From: Cytobacillus firmus DS1
GTDB taxonomy: Bacteria; Bacillota; Bacilli; Bacillales; Cytobacillaceae
Assembly (NCBI RefSeq): GCF_000565285.1
Contig: NZ_APVL01000001.1
Location: 62,001-126,000, forward strand
Length of the DNA: 64,000 nucleotides
Reading direction: 5' to 3'
This document shows, piece by piece, positions 1 to 8,162 of the stretch (the first letter of the stretch is position 1; every line of letters starts with the position of its first letter). The notes below the pieces were generated by a model, which worked only from the letters and a program-made list of their open reading frames with translations, was not told where the DNA came from and ran no database searches. The translations under genes and the position numbers were made by a program.

Positions 1-75
1 ACATAGGAATGAAAGAAGTGTATAGATGAAGACTGAATATATTCGGGCAATTGTTTTCATAGAAAGGGACGGAAC

Positions 76-110
76 AGGCACTTATCCGCAAAAGGGTAAG
101 TGCCTTTATT
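76..110 (+). terminator. Rho-independent terminator of an upstream gene outside the window
   Basis: The arms AGGCACTTA and TAAGTGCCT form a stem around a short loop and are followed by a T-rich stretch. It lies before the first gene and probably ends a transcript that enters from the left. Confidence 0.7.
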
Positions 111-130
111 CTAAAAAAATATATGAAAAA

Positions 131-156
131 TGAAACCTATATCCAGCTCATTCGTC
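131..156 (+). promoter_or_regulatory. ECF-type promoter (TGAAAC, 16 bp, CGTC)
   Basis: A TGAAAC box at 131-136 and a CGTC box at 153-156 are 16 bp apart. This is the known pattern for B. subtilis extracytoplasmic-function sigma factors such as SigW and SigX. It sits about 34 bp upstream of the ECF sigma gene, so autoregulation is the natural inference. Confidence 0.7.
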
Positions 157-189
157 TTAGCATTAAAGTGAAAATGGGGTGGGGAGTGT

Positions 190-744
190 GTGAGAAAAAT
201 CAGGGATGATGATTCAATAGAAGATCGTGAAGTTTGGCTTGAGATGATTATGGATGAGTACGGTGAACGGCTCACGAAGCTTGCTTATAACTATGTGAAG
301 GATTGGAAGCTGGCGGAGGATATTGTTCAAGATGTATTCATAACAAGTTACCAAAATCATGAAAAAATCGATGAAGTGATCTTCTTTAAATCATGGATTT
401 ACCGATTGGCAATTAATAGATCAAAGGATGTCTTGAAGAGTCATGCGTTTCGGAAAGTGGTGCTGAATTCGAGCCTGTTTTCTTTATTTTCATCGAAGGA
501 ATTGCCGCCGGAAAAGGAGCTGCTGAAGCGCAGCGAGGAGGAATTTCTTTCCTTGTGTGTATTGTCTTTGCCTGTGAAGTATCGGGAAGTTGTTACTCTC
601 TATTATTATGAAGAATGTTCGATTGAAGAGATCCAGGAACTAATAGGAGTAAACCAAAATACGATCAAAACGAGATTGAGCAGAGGCAGGATGAAGCTGA
701 AAAAAATGATGGAGAGGCGGGGGTATAATGGAGAGCAAGCTTAG
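190..744 (+). CDS. ECF-family RNA polymerase sigma factor
   Basis: This 184-residue protein has the two-domain layout of group 4 sigma factors. Region 2 spans roughly residues 15-85, with the DWKLAEDIVQDVFI core and the FKSWIYRLAINRSKD segment that contacts the -10 element. Region 4 spans roughly 120-175 and includes LPVKYREVV and the helix-turn-helix SIEEIQELIGVNQNTIKTRLSRGR. The start is a GTG behind a G-rich Shine-Dalgarno. The gene overlaps the next one by 17 bp, which fits a sigma factor paired with a membrane-bound partner. A matching ECF promoter lies just upstream. The inducing signal cannot be read from the sequence. Confidence 0.93.
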   Translation: MRKIRDDDSIEDREVWLEMIMDEYGERLTKLAYNYVKDWKLAEDIVQDVFITSYQNHEKIDEVIFFKSWIYRLAINRSKDVLKSHAFRKVVLNSSLFSLFSSKELPPEKELLKRSEEEFLSLCVLSLPVKYREVVTLYYYEECSIEEIQELIGVNQNTIKTRLSRGRMKLKKMMERRGYNGEQA

Positions 745-1750
745 GGAGCTGCGGCGGGCAATGGATTCGACGACTCACAAGGGTGAGCACTTTACGGAAT
801 TTCAAAAAATGAATATTAGAAAAGCTCTCCATTCCGATAGAAGAGAGAAGCCAAAAAGGCCTCATAAATTCGTTATGTTCGCCATATCCACTTTTGCCAT
901 CTGCCTCTTAGCTTTCTTTGTTTCAACTGAGTTTTTGGTCAGGCAGGATCAAGGGCAGATACATGGCGGTACGGCTGGTGAATGGAACATCCGGCATGAA
1001 TATAAGGTGAATCAAGAGATAAAATTCACCATATTACCTGATCCTTATCTGAAAGCAGGAAAGCCTTATGGATATATCTTTAGTTTCCAGGAGCCTTTTA
1101 ACACGTATAAAGGAAAAGAGCTTTCCATTTCTGCCTTTCATAAAGAAACTGGCGAAAGAATACAAGTCTTACCTCAGCAAAAAATAATAGATCCTTCTCC
1201 CGGATACTCAAGTTTGCAGCGGTTTACGGCGACATTCCCCCTTCCTTACGAAGGCCTGTGGAAGTTTGGCGTGTACCTGGATGGCAAATCCTATGGGGAT
1301 GTAGTGGTCAGTGTGGCAGAAAAAGCAAAAGATGACCCTATTACGCTACCTGAGGATATACCGGATTTTGTTCAAGAGAGCGATTTTGACACTATTGACT
1401 GGGAGAGAAAAGCTGTGGAGTTCGGCGACAGGGGCATAATCGGAAATGAAAACAAGTCCGGTGTGATTGGCGCTGGCATGCCCAGTTTAAACGGCCAAAA
1501 GTGGATGTGGCATTTATGGGGCGTTGAAGATGTTGACTTGACAATCGTTGGCTTTCATAAAGAATCGCAAACAGTTCATCCCATTTTAACAAATGGCATG
1601 GGCTGGACCATTCGCGCTTATGGTCCAAACAACGGGGCGGATGCTCATACACCATCATCTGTTAAAATTCCTAAAAAAGGAGAATGGGCCATTTTGCTTT
1701 ATGTGGATGGGGAATTTTTTGATGTATTGATTTTTGATATAAAGGAATGA
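728..1750 (+). CDS. Membrane-anchored protein with two DUF4871-like domains, candidate anti-sigma partner
   Basis: This 340-residue protein has a basic cytoplasmic N-terminus (about 1-45), one membrane helix at about 47-68 (FVMFAISTFAICLLAFFV) and an exported remainder. Two related extracellular halves follow, about 85-195 and 245-340. Each has a tryptophan-rich start (GEWNIRH, QKWMWHLWG), a HKE turn and a final GLWKFGVYLDG / GEWAILLYVDG motif. The halves resemble DUF4871 from memory. The gene overlaps the ECF sigma gene, and the N-in single-pass topology matches an anti-sigma factor, but I see no zinc-binding HxxxCxxC motif. The anti-sigma role is inferred from context only. Confidence 0.75.
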   Translation: MESKLRELRRAMDSTTHKGEHFTEFQKMNIRKALHSDRREKPKRPHKFVMFAISTFAICLLAFFVSTEFLVRQDQGQIHGGTAGEWNIRHEYKVNQEIKFTILPDPYLKAGKPYGYIFSFQEPFNTYKGKELSISAFHKETGERIQVLPQQKIIDPSPGYSSLQRFTATFPLPYEGLWKFGVYLDGKSYGDVVVSVAEKAKDDPITLPEDIPDFVQESDFDTIDWERKAVEFGDRGIIGNENKSGVIGAGMPSLNGQKWMWHLWGVEDVDLTIVGFHKESQTVHPILTNGMGWTIRAYGPNNGADAHTPSSVKIPKKGEWAILLYVDGEFFDVLIFDIKE

Positions 1751-1763
1751 AGAAGCAAATACG

Positions 1764-1801
1764 AAAGCTATCTCTATATAATGGTAGAGATAGCTTTTGT
1801 T
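1764..1801 (+). terminator. Terminator after the ECF sigma operon
   Basis: Arms AAAGCTATCTCTA (1764-1776) and TAGAGATAGCTTT (1785-1797) pair perfectly and end in a T-rich tail. The converging gene on the minus strand may use the same hairpin. Confidence 0.85.
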
Positions 1802-1815
1802 TGAATTCCGGCCTC

Positions 1816-2349
1816 TTACTCTGAAAAAGCTTTTGAATACTGGACTTCACCAGCTGTATTTTCAAGAGCATTCTCCGTCAATTCCAGAGCCATGAATACT
1901 TCGTCAGGCACTTCAAACGGGGCATGAATATTCCAAAGACTGGCTGGCTTAAAGCCGAACTTTGGATAGTAATCTTTATGGCCCAGAACGATTACGGAAT
2001 GATTACCGGCTTCTTTTGCCTTGTTAAGTGCAGTGCGAATTAATTGGCTCCCTATGCCCTTCCCTTGATAACCGGGACGAACTGAAACGGGGGCAAGTGC
2101 AAGAGAATCTGCCGCTTTTTCACCATCCAAAATTTTTATTTTAGATAAAAGAATATGACCCACAACCTCTTTAGCCGGATTCAGCGCGACCAAAGATAGC
2201 TCCGGAATGAAAGCATCTGAATTTCTGAGCCTCTTGACAAGAAAATGTTCTTTTTTGTTGCTGTATTCTTCATTTGAAAAAGCTGCTTTTACCATTTCTT
2301 CAGTCGAATCATAGTCTGCAGGGAGTTCTTGCCGAATTAAGATATCCAT
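1816..2349 (-). CDS. YhbS-like GNAT N-acetyltransferase
   Basis: This 177-residue single-domain GNAT fold protein has the acetyl-CoA pyrophosphate loop VRPGYQGKGIGSQLIRTAL (motif A, about residues 91-109). The following YYPKFGFKPAS motif is typical of YhbS-type acetyltransferases. The ATG start follows an AGGAGA ribosome binding site. The substrate cannot be deduced. It converges on the ECF operon and is probably a single-gene unit. Confidence 0.88.
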   Translation of the reverse strand: MDILIRQELPADYDSTEEMVKAAFSNEEYSNKKEHFLVKRLRNSDAFIPELSLVALNPAKEVVGHILLSKIKILDGEKAADSLALAPVSVRPGYQGKGIGSQLIRTALNKAKEAGNHSVIVLGHKDYYPKFGFKPASLWNIHAPFEVPDEVFMALELTENALENTAGEVQYSKAFSE

Positions 2350-2736
2350 TTATAGTCTCCTGTTCTTTATGTGATGATAAAGTTTCAATATAAAGTGAAA
2401 CTTCTAATCAGTGGGGGTTTTCCTGCCCGTTAGACTGCGATAAATGGCACTTTCTCATGCAGGAAGTCATGAAGAAAGTGTTACTCCTCCAGCTCTAAAC
2501 ATAAGTTCAACAAACAAAAACTTCCAATTTGGGATGTTTTCATTTTATTAAGTAATGCTGCAGCGGTCAACTGTATCAGGACCTTGTGAATAGTCAGGAA
2601 TATTGTTTAAGTATCAGTTCTATTACTGCTCATGAAAAGAATCAGTGGTGATGATTCCTGGTGTATCAGATATAAAAAGTCTCTACTTTGAAAATTCTTG
2701 AACATTCTGTGAATATTACGAAAATACCACCTGATT
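2350..2736. other. Intergenic region without a recognisable gene
   Basis: About 390 bp between the divergent GNAT and FabK-like genes. I found no open frame with a ribosome binding site and no recognised RNA. Its right end runs into the FapR-like box. Confidence 0.6.
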
Positions 2737-2753
2737 TTAGTACCAGGTATTAT
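2737..2753 (+). promoter_or_regulatory. FapR-like operator
   Basis: The 17-mer TTAGTACCAGGTATTAT carries an exact TTAGTACC left half-site and a GGTATTAT right half that matches the expected GGTACTAA at 6 of 8 positions. FapR, the malonyl-CoA-responsive repressor of fatty acid genes in Bacillus, binds such 17-bp dyads. It lies 77 bp upstream of a FabK-like gene, which makes the match biologically plausible. Confidence 0.6.
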
Positions 2754-2830
2754 ACTTGTCACTATTCAATTAACCCCATTCGCACAATAATGAAGAAGAA
2801 AAAAATTGGCGATGAAATGGGGTAGTTCTT

Positions 2831-3784
2831 TTGAAATTTCCACAATTAAAAATCGGTCATATGACGCCTGAGTTTCCCATTATGCAAGGTGGAATGGGGG
2901 TAGGGATTTCATTAAGCGGCCTGGCATCAGCTGTTGCGAATGCCGGGGGGATTGGAATTATTTCAGGAACAGGGATTAGCATAGAAGAGTTAAGGCAGCA
3001 TATACGAAAGGCCAGGGCATCCATCAAGGGTGAGGGCTATATTGGGGTGAATGTTTTATTTGCCATGAATGATTTTGCTGAAAAAATGAAGACTGCCATT
3101 GAGGAAAAGGTGGATTTCATTATTTCAGGTGCAGGAATATCAAGGGATATGTACAATTGGGGCAAAGAATCCGGCACACCGGTCATTTCGATTGTGTCAT
3201 CTGCAAGGCTGGCTAAAATGTCCGAACGGCTGGGTGCTTCTGCCGTTGTCGTTGAGGGCAATGAGGCAGGAGGACATTTAGGGACCGAAAGACCATTATT
3301 CGATATTTTACCGGAAGTTGTGGAAGCTGTTAAGATTCCTGTCATAGCTGCCGGGGGAATCCTGACAGGAGGAGATATCGCGCATGCCATTCGCGTCGGT
3401 GCTTCCGGTGTTCAGATGGGAACCAGATTTGTCGCAAGTCATGAATGTGATGCACCCCTATCCTTCAAAGAAAAGTATGTACATGCCACACAGGAAGATA
3501 TCGTTATGGTGAAAACCACCGTAGGTTTGGAAGGCCGTGCCATTAAGAATAACTTTACTGAACAAATATCTGACAATAAAAAGGTGAAAATCAAGAAATG
3601 CATCGATTGCCTGAAAAACTGCTCCTACCGCTTTTGCACATTGGATTCCCTGGTCACATCCATGGAGGGGGACTGTGAGAATGGTCTCGTATTTGCGGGG
3701 GCAAGAGTCCATGAAATTAACGAGATTCTGCCTGTTCAGACGATCATTCATAACATTAAAAGGGAATTCAAAGCTTGTGTTTAA
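2831..3784 (+). CDS. FabK / nitronate monooxygenase-like FMN-dependent enzyme
   Basis: This 317-residue TIM-barrel flavoprotein belongs to the nitronate monooxygenase / enoyl-ACP reductase II family. It shows the N-terminal PIMQGGMGVG motif, the GNEAGGHLG motif (about residue 144) and the FMN-phosphate segment IPVIAAGGILTGGDIAHAIRVGASGVQMGTRF in pieces between about 169 and 201. An unusual cysteine cluster, C-x2-C-x3-C-x4-C in KKCIDCLKNCSYRFC (about residue 257-271), is not part of classical FabK and may bind a metal or cluster. The start is TTG. The FapR-like box upstream favours a lipid role over nitroalkane oxidation, but substrate specificity is unproven. Confidence 0.8.
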   Translation: MKFPQLKIGHMTPEFPIMQGGMGVGISLSGLASAVANAGGIGIISGTGISIEELRQHIRKARASIKGEGYIGVNVLFAMNDFAEKMKTAIEEKVDFIISGAGISRDMYNWGKESGTPVISIVSSARLAKMSERLGASAVVVEGNEAGGHLGTERPLFDILPEVVEAVKIPVIAAGGILTGGDIAHAIRVGASGVQMGTRFVASHECDAPLSFKEKYVHATQEDIVMVKTTVGLEGRAIKNNFTEQISDNKKVKIKKCIDCLKNCSYRFCTLDSLVTSMEGDCENGLVFAGARVHEINEILPVQTIIHNIKREFKACV

Positions 3785-3977
3785 TACTAAAAGGCAGATG
3801 ATTACACGGGATTCATGATTCAGGAGCTGCAACCAAACGGTTTTTAAATATTTGCATGATTACAGTTGGTCAACGAGGCAGTGTTAACTTTTAAAAAAAG
3901 TTTACAAGCCCCTTCGATATTCTTAATACAAAGATGCTAATTTAGATTTAGCGGGGATAGCATGTGTGGCTATCATG

Positions 3978-4012
3978 GCATTTGGCGCAGGTGGAGCCAA
4001 GTGCTTTTTTTG
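3978..4012 (+). terminator. Terminator after the FabK-like gene
   Basis: GCATTTGGC (3978-3986) pairs with GCCAAGTGC (3996-4004), with one G-U pair, and is followed by seven T. A second small hairpin (GATAGC / GGCTATC) lies just before it. It most likely ends the FabK-like transcript. Confidence 0.65.
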
Positions 4013-4055
4013 TTTAGAAAGTAATAAACTTAGTCCAACCGGGAAAACTTAACTA

Positions 4056-4085
4056 TTTACAAAAATTATTTTGAAATAATATAAT
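4056..4085 (+). promoter_or_regulatory. SigA promoter of the riboswitch-symporter transcript
   Basis: TTTACA at 4056-4061 and a consensus TATAAT at 4080-4085 are 18 bp apart and lie directly upstream of the c-di-AMP riboswitch. Confidence 0.6.
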
Positions 4086-4099
4086 GTTTTAGTGATCTA

Positions 4100-4245
4100 T
4101 GCTAAATCTTATTTTAAGAACGGGGGACCCAATATTTACAGCGGAGTTTCCGCTTGGGGTGAATCCTGCCTATGGAAGGGCTTACTGTTTCCGCAGTCCT
4201 AACCCGAAAGCTAACCTCGTCAGCGTTTAAGGAAACATAAGAGAA
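4100..4245 (+). promoter_or_regulatory. c-di-AMP riboswitch (ydaO/yuaA type)
   Basis: Conserved ydaO-class segments appear in order: ACGGGGGACCCAATATTTAC, then GGGGTGAATCCTG, then AAGGGCTTACTG, then CCGAAAGCTAACCTCGTCAGC. Those blocks and their spacing match the ydaO/yuaA leader as I know it. The leader is followed by an intrinsic terminator and then a dicarboxylate/amino acid symporter. Riboswitches of this class generally switch expression off when c-di-AMP is high. Confidence 0.92.
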
Positions 4246-4263
4246 TATGAAATTGTGTGAATT

Positions 4264-4300
4264 GACAAAATCCGCATTTTGTCGATTTTCTTTTTTTATC
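4264..4300 (+). terminator. Expression-platform terminator of the c-di-AMP riboswitch
   Basis: GACAAAAT (4264-4271) and ATTTTGTC (4276-4283) form a hairpin followed by a long T-rich run. It stands between the aptamer and the coding region, so it is likely the regulated terminator. Confidence 0.8.
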
Positions 4301-4365
4301 AGGATCATCTTTGTTTCCCTTGCCTGCGCATCACATATAAACTAAACAAGAAGGTAGGGTAATTG

Positions 4366-5628
4366 ATGAAAAAATTTAAATTAAGTTTAGCCACTCAAAT
4401 ATTCATCGGTCTTATTTTAGGGATCGCTGTTGGCGGTATTTTCTATGGAAGTGAAACGGCCCAAAGTGTCCTGCAGCCGTTTGGCGATCTTTTTATCCGC
4501 TTAATTAAAATGATTGTTGTTCCCATTGTACTATCGACCATTATTGTTGCCATCGCGGGTGTTGGAGATATAAAGTCCGTTGGTAAGCTTGGCGGGAAAT
4601 CATTGGCTTATTTTATCGGAATGACCATGGTTGCCATTGTGGTTGGTCTGATTGCAGGTAATGTGATTCAGCCTGGTGCAGGCCTGAATATGGATAGCCT
4701 GCAGCAAAGTGACATTTCAAGTTATGTTGAAACCAATGAAGAGCAGGAAGGCAAGTCGATAGCGGATACATTTTTGCATATTGTGCCTACTAATCCAGTA
4801 CAAGCCATGGTTGAAGGCGATATGCTGGCAATTATCTTCTTTGCCGTAGTCTTTGGCCTTGGAATTGCAGCAATTGGGGATAAGGGAAAGCCAGTCCTTA
4901 GATTTTTCGAAGGTACGGCCAAGGCGATGTTCTATGTGACAAACCTATTTATGAAGTATGCACCAATCGGGGTATTTGCCTTAATTGGTGTAACGATCTC
5001 CAAGTACGGCTTTGCCTCACTGATTCCATTGGGCAAGCTGGCGCTTACTGTATATGGATCCATGATTTTCTTTGTTCTTGTTGTTCTGGGAGTGATGGCT
5101 AAAGTTGTCGGGTTCGGCATCTTTAAATTACTGAAGATGATTAAAGAAGAATTAATTTTGGCCTTTTCAACTGCAAGTTCTGAAACAGTGCTTCCAAGAA
5201 TTATGGACAAAATGGAGAAAGCGGGAAGCCCGAAACATATTTCTTCATTCGTTATCCCGACAGGCTACTCTTTTAATCTGGACGGATCTGTTTTATATCA
5301 GGCGATTGCCTCTTTATTTATTGCCCAGATGTTTGGGATCGAATTGAGCATAGGACAGCAAATTACGCTAATGCTAGTGCTGATGGTTACATCGAAAGGA
5401 ATGGCGGGTGTACCGGGCGTATCCTTTGTTGTGCTGCTGGCGACATTCAGCACCATTGGGTTGCCTGCAGAAGGGCTTGCCTTTATTGCAGGCATCGACC
5501 GTATCCTTGATATGGGCCGAACAGCTGTTAACGTGGTGGGGAACTCACTGGCAGCGATTGTTATTGCGAAGTGGGAAGGTCAATTTAACCCTCCAGCTGA
5601 AGAAAGATTTGAGCAGCAAGCTTCATAA
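4366..5628 (+). CDS. Dicarboxylate/amino acid:cation symporter (GltP/GltT-like)
   Basis: This protein of about 420 residues is a member of the DAACS family, with about eight membrane helices and two re-entrant loops. Diagnostic segments are KMIVVPIVLSTII in the middle of TM3, the serine-rich hairpin AFSTASSETVLPRIM (about residue 265), the unwound TM7 sequence NLDGSVLYQ and the late helix motif DRILDMGRTAVNVVGN. These bind acidic substrate and cations in glutamate/aspartate carriers. The ATG at 4366 is preferred over an adjacent TTG at 4363 because it is better spaced from AAGGTAGGG. The c-di-AMP riboswitch upstream suggests that uptake of this osmotically important anion is tuned by c-di-AMP. 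Whether glutamate, aspartate or a C4-dicarboxylate is the substrate is open. Confidence 0.92.
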   Translation: MKKFKLSLATQIFIGLILGIAVGGIFYGSETAQSVLQPFGDLFIRLIKMIVVPIVLSTIIVAIAGVGDIKSVGKLGGKSLAYFIGMTMVAIVVGLIAGNVIQPGAGLNMDSLQQSDISSYVETNEEQEGKSIADTFLHIVPTNPVQAMVEGDMLAIIFFAVVFGLGIAAIGDKGKPVLRFFEGTAKAMFYVTNLFMKYAPIGVFALIGVTISKYGFASLIPLGKLALTVYGSMIFFVLVVLGVMAKVVGFGIFKLLKMIKEELILAFSTASSETVLPRIMDKMEKAGSPKHISSFVIPTGYSFNLDGSVLYQAIASLFIAQMFGIELSIGQQITLMLVLMVTSKGMAGVPGVSFVVLLATFSTIGLPAEGLAFIAGIDRILDMGRTAVNVVGNSLAAIVIAKWEGQFNPPAEERFEQQAS

Positions 5629-5638
5629 TAGATTGGAA

Positions 5639-5677
5639 AACACTAACAAATGGTATCCGTTTGTTAGTGTTTTTTTG
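5639..5677 (+). terminator. Terminator after the symporter gene
   Basis: AACACTAACAAA (5639-5650) pairs perfectly with TTTGTTAGTGTT (5660-5671) and is followed by a T-run. Confidence 0.9.
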
Positions 5678-5886
5678 TGGAGCGAGATAGTTCCGGTTCG
5701 GACACAGGAAGGGGAAAATGCCGGTGCAGAGTCCGAATTCAGAGCAGCTTTAAACAGAAAAAGGGGAAACCAACGAAACAGAGTGCAAAGGGCGGTTATA
5801 TGAAAAGTTAAGGCGGCTCCAGCTTTTATCAACTAGCCCTTCAGGGTCATAATTATATTATAATGGAGAAAAAAGGAGGAACTCAT

Positions 5887-6453
5887 ATGACAAAGGGAAG
5901 TAAAGCGCTGTCACCAGAACAGCGGGAAGAATTGCTGCAAACATTGAAAGCCCGTTTTGAGAAGAATATGCACAGGCATGAAGAGATAGAATGGGCGGAT
6001 GTACAAGCTAAGCTTGAGGCTAATCCTGAGAAATTATGGTCGCTGAATGAAATGGAAGAAACGGGCGGCGAGCCGGATGTTGCCGGGTATGATGAAAAGA
6101 CGGGTGAATACATATTTTATGATTGTGCAGCAGAAAGTCCTAAAGGCCGCAGAAGTTTTTGCTACGATCGTGAAGCATTGGAGGCAAGGAAAAAGCATAA
6201 GCCGGAAAACAGCGTGATGGATATGGCAGCTGCCATGGGCGTGGAGCTTTTAACGGAAGAGCAATACCGGGAGCTCCAGGAGCTTGAAGCTTTTGATAAG
6301 AAAACATCGAGCTGGGTACAGACACCCGCTCATATCAGAAAGCTTGGCGGAGCTCTCTTCTGTGACCGACGCTACGACACGGTCTTTGTGTATCACAATG
6401 GAGCTGATTCCTACTATGCCGCAAGGGGATTCCGCGGCTCGCTGAGAGTTTAG
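5887..6453 (+). CDS. DUF4256 family protein
   Basis: This 188-residue soluble protein resembles the DUF4256 family as I remember it: an acidic helical N-terminus (LSPEQREELLQTLKARFEKN), the conserved GGEPDVAGYDEKTGEYIFYDC block near residue 55-75, and a C-terminal YAARGFRGSLRV ending. There are no membrane segments. The ATG at 5887 follows an ideal AAAGGAGG ribosome binding site, so an earlier in-frame ATG at 5863 is rejected. Its biochemical role is unknown and the gene stands alone. Confidence 0.82.
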   Translation: MTKGSKALSPEQREELLQTLKARFEKNMHRHEEIEWADVQAKLEANPEKLWSLNEMEETGGEPDVAGYDEKTGEYIFYDCAAESPKGRRSFCYDREALEARKKHKPENSVMDMAAAMGVELLTEEQYRELQELEAFDKKTSSWVQTPAHIRKLGGALFCDRRYDTVFVYHNGADSYYAARGFRGSLRV

Positions 6454-6537
6454 GTTCAGTGAAACTCGGATTGTACGGCGGGTAAGATAGAACTCGGCGG
6501 GTTTTTTGCTTAAACATATTCTAAAAGGTATACCAGC

Positions 6538-6570
6538 AGGCGCGTTTGTAAATGAACGCGTCTCTTTTTA
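6538..6570 (+). terminator. Terminator after the DUF4256 gene
   Basis: GGCGCGTTT and AACGCGTCT pair around a short loop, followed by CTTTTTATTT. Confidence 0.65.
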
Positions 6571-6727
6571 TTTACTAAAAGATTGTCTGGTGGCCGTATA
6601 TTGATGAAATAACCTACACTTCATTTATCAGGAATAATATCTCCAATCCAGGTTAATTTATGAATGAGAATTTATTAATCAATTCGGGACATAGTCAAAA
6701 TGGGGATTATGGAAGGAGGTTGTTTAC

Positions 6728-7732
6728 TTGATATTAACCAATCCGCTAAGTGTTTCAGAAATAGGGACTCTATGGCAGACCTACCAGGAAAAAACTTTAA
6801 TTATGAGATTTTTGGAGTACTTTATCGAAAAGTCAGATGAACAGGAGGCAAGGAATATATTAGGTGGATTGTGGCAGGAACTGAACTTTTATGTGAAAGA
6901 GATGGAAGAACTTTTCTCCGATCAGGGGATGGTCAAGCCTGTTGGATTTACTTCGGCTGATGTTAATTTAGAAGCCCCCAAATTATACGATAATGGTTTT
7001 GATATCATGTTTCTTCGGATATTAAAGGAAGTTAGCATGGGGCTTTACACCCTGAATATGAATATGACCTACAATAAGAAGGTTTTATCGATTTATGAGG
7101 GGCTTACAACTATAACACAGAAAATCTATAAGCTTTCAACCTTTTATCTGCTGGAAAAAGGGATTCTATCGCTGCCCCCAAAAGTGACTATGCCAAAAAA
7201 TTTAGAATATATAAAGTCAAAAAAGTATATGGACGGTTTTAAGCTGACAGGCGATAAAAGGGCTTTAAATGACCTTGAAATCGGAATACTCCACCATAAT
7301 TTGGAGGCAAACAATATTGGGATGCAGCTTATTACAGGTTTTGCGCAATGTGCACAAAACAAAGAGGCCAAAAAATACTTTTTAAAAGGAAAAGAACTTG
7401 CCAAGAAACAAATAAAAATGATGGAAGAAATCCTTTTAGAGGGTGATGTTCAATTTTCCGCGACCTCCGGGGCAACCGTAACCGCCTCGACAGTCCCTCC
7501 CTTTTCCGACAAACTTATGATGCATTGCATATACATCCTCAATGGGTTTAGCCTTGTGGGATCTGGCACAGGTGCATTCTTCAGCCTGAGAAATGATATA
7601 GCGATGAAATCGATGCTGCTTGCGAAGGATATATATTTCTACGCACAGGAGGGAGTTAAAATTAAAATTAAAAACGGATGGTTTGAGGAGCCACCGCAAA
7701 TGGAGGACCGTCCCAGCATTATAAAAGAATAA
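6728..7732 (+). CDS. DUF3231 family protein (copy 1)
   Basis: This 334-residue, mostly helical protein resembles DUF3231 proteins of Bacillus. It is an internal tandem duplication. Each half opens with a four-helix-like stretch and carries a glycine/proline-bounded segment before the second helix pair (DQGMVKPVGFTSADV in the first half, EGDVQFSATSGATV in the second). Each half then has a motif near FDIMFLRILKEVSMG or FSDKLMMHCIYILNG. It starts at TTG behind a strong GGAAGGAGG site. The function is unknown; a ferritin-like helical bundle is a reasonable guess from the pattern only. A diverged copy lies at 16655-17659 on the minus strand. Confidence 0.85.
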   Translation: MILTNPLSVSEIGTLWQTYQEKTLIMRFLEYFIEKSDEQEARNILGGLWQELNFYVKEMEELFSDQGMVKPVGFTSADVNLEAPKLYDNGFDIMFLRILKEVSMGLYTLNMNMTYNKKVLSIYEGLTTITQKIYKLSTFYLLEKGILSLPPKVTMPKNLEYIKSKKYMDGFKLTGDKRALNDLEIGILHHNLEANNIGMQLITGFAQCAQNKEAKKYFLKGKELAKKQIKMMEEILLEGDVQFSATSGATVTASTVPPFSDKLMMHCIYILNGFSLVGSGTGAFFSLRNDIAMKSMLLAKDIYFYAQEGVKIKIKNGWFEEPPQMEDRPSIIKE

Positions 7733-8162
7733 AAAATCCTGTCCAGCTTAACACTAACAGTAGTGTTACAAACACTAAATTTCAATGTGGGGGGTTATTT
7801 GAACATGCTCTTCAACTTATTTTCTGCTTTACTAACGCTGTTCATTAAAGTGTCATTTTTCATCGGAAAGATGGGTGCCAGATTTGAAATGCTGATCAGG
7901 ACACCATCTTTTTTAAAAGTATAAGTTGCTGGCAGGCAGATACTTTTCCACATAATTAATATAGGTAAGCACACACCAATAGTGCTTGCCTTTTTGTATG
8001 TTTCATATATGGTTTCTCCTGTCAGTGAAATATCATAATCCCCTAATGACTTCACTTCTGACTGGAATTGCGGGGCTGAAAAAGATTATATTCGCCAGTG
8101 TCCCTATAAGTAGTTATAATTAGGTATTACTAGAGATAACTATTTAGAGAAGGAGATACATA
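7733..8162. other. Intergenic region with one doubtful micro-ORF
   Basis: It contains an inverted repeat (AACACT..AGTGTT near 7750-7767) after the DUF3231 gene. A 39-codon plus-strand frame at 7805-7924 encodes a hydrophobic, basic peptide (MLFNLFSALLTLFIKVSF...) and follows GTGGGGGG. A minus-strand frame of 86 codons in the same place has no ribosome binding site. Neither is convincing. Confidence 0.4.

Noticed and set aside
3950-4012. Hairpins after the FabK-like gene as a second riboswitch
   Set aside because: No conserved riboswitch core recognised; a terminator explains the U-tailed hairpin.
7795-8055. Minus-strand open frame of 86 codons between DUF3231 copy 1 and modA
   Set aside because: GTG start without a ribosome binding site and no family resemblance; probably chance.
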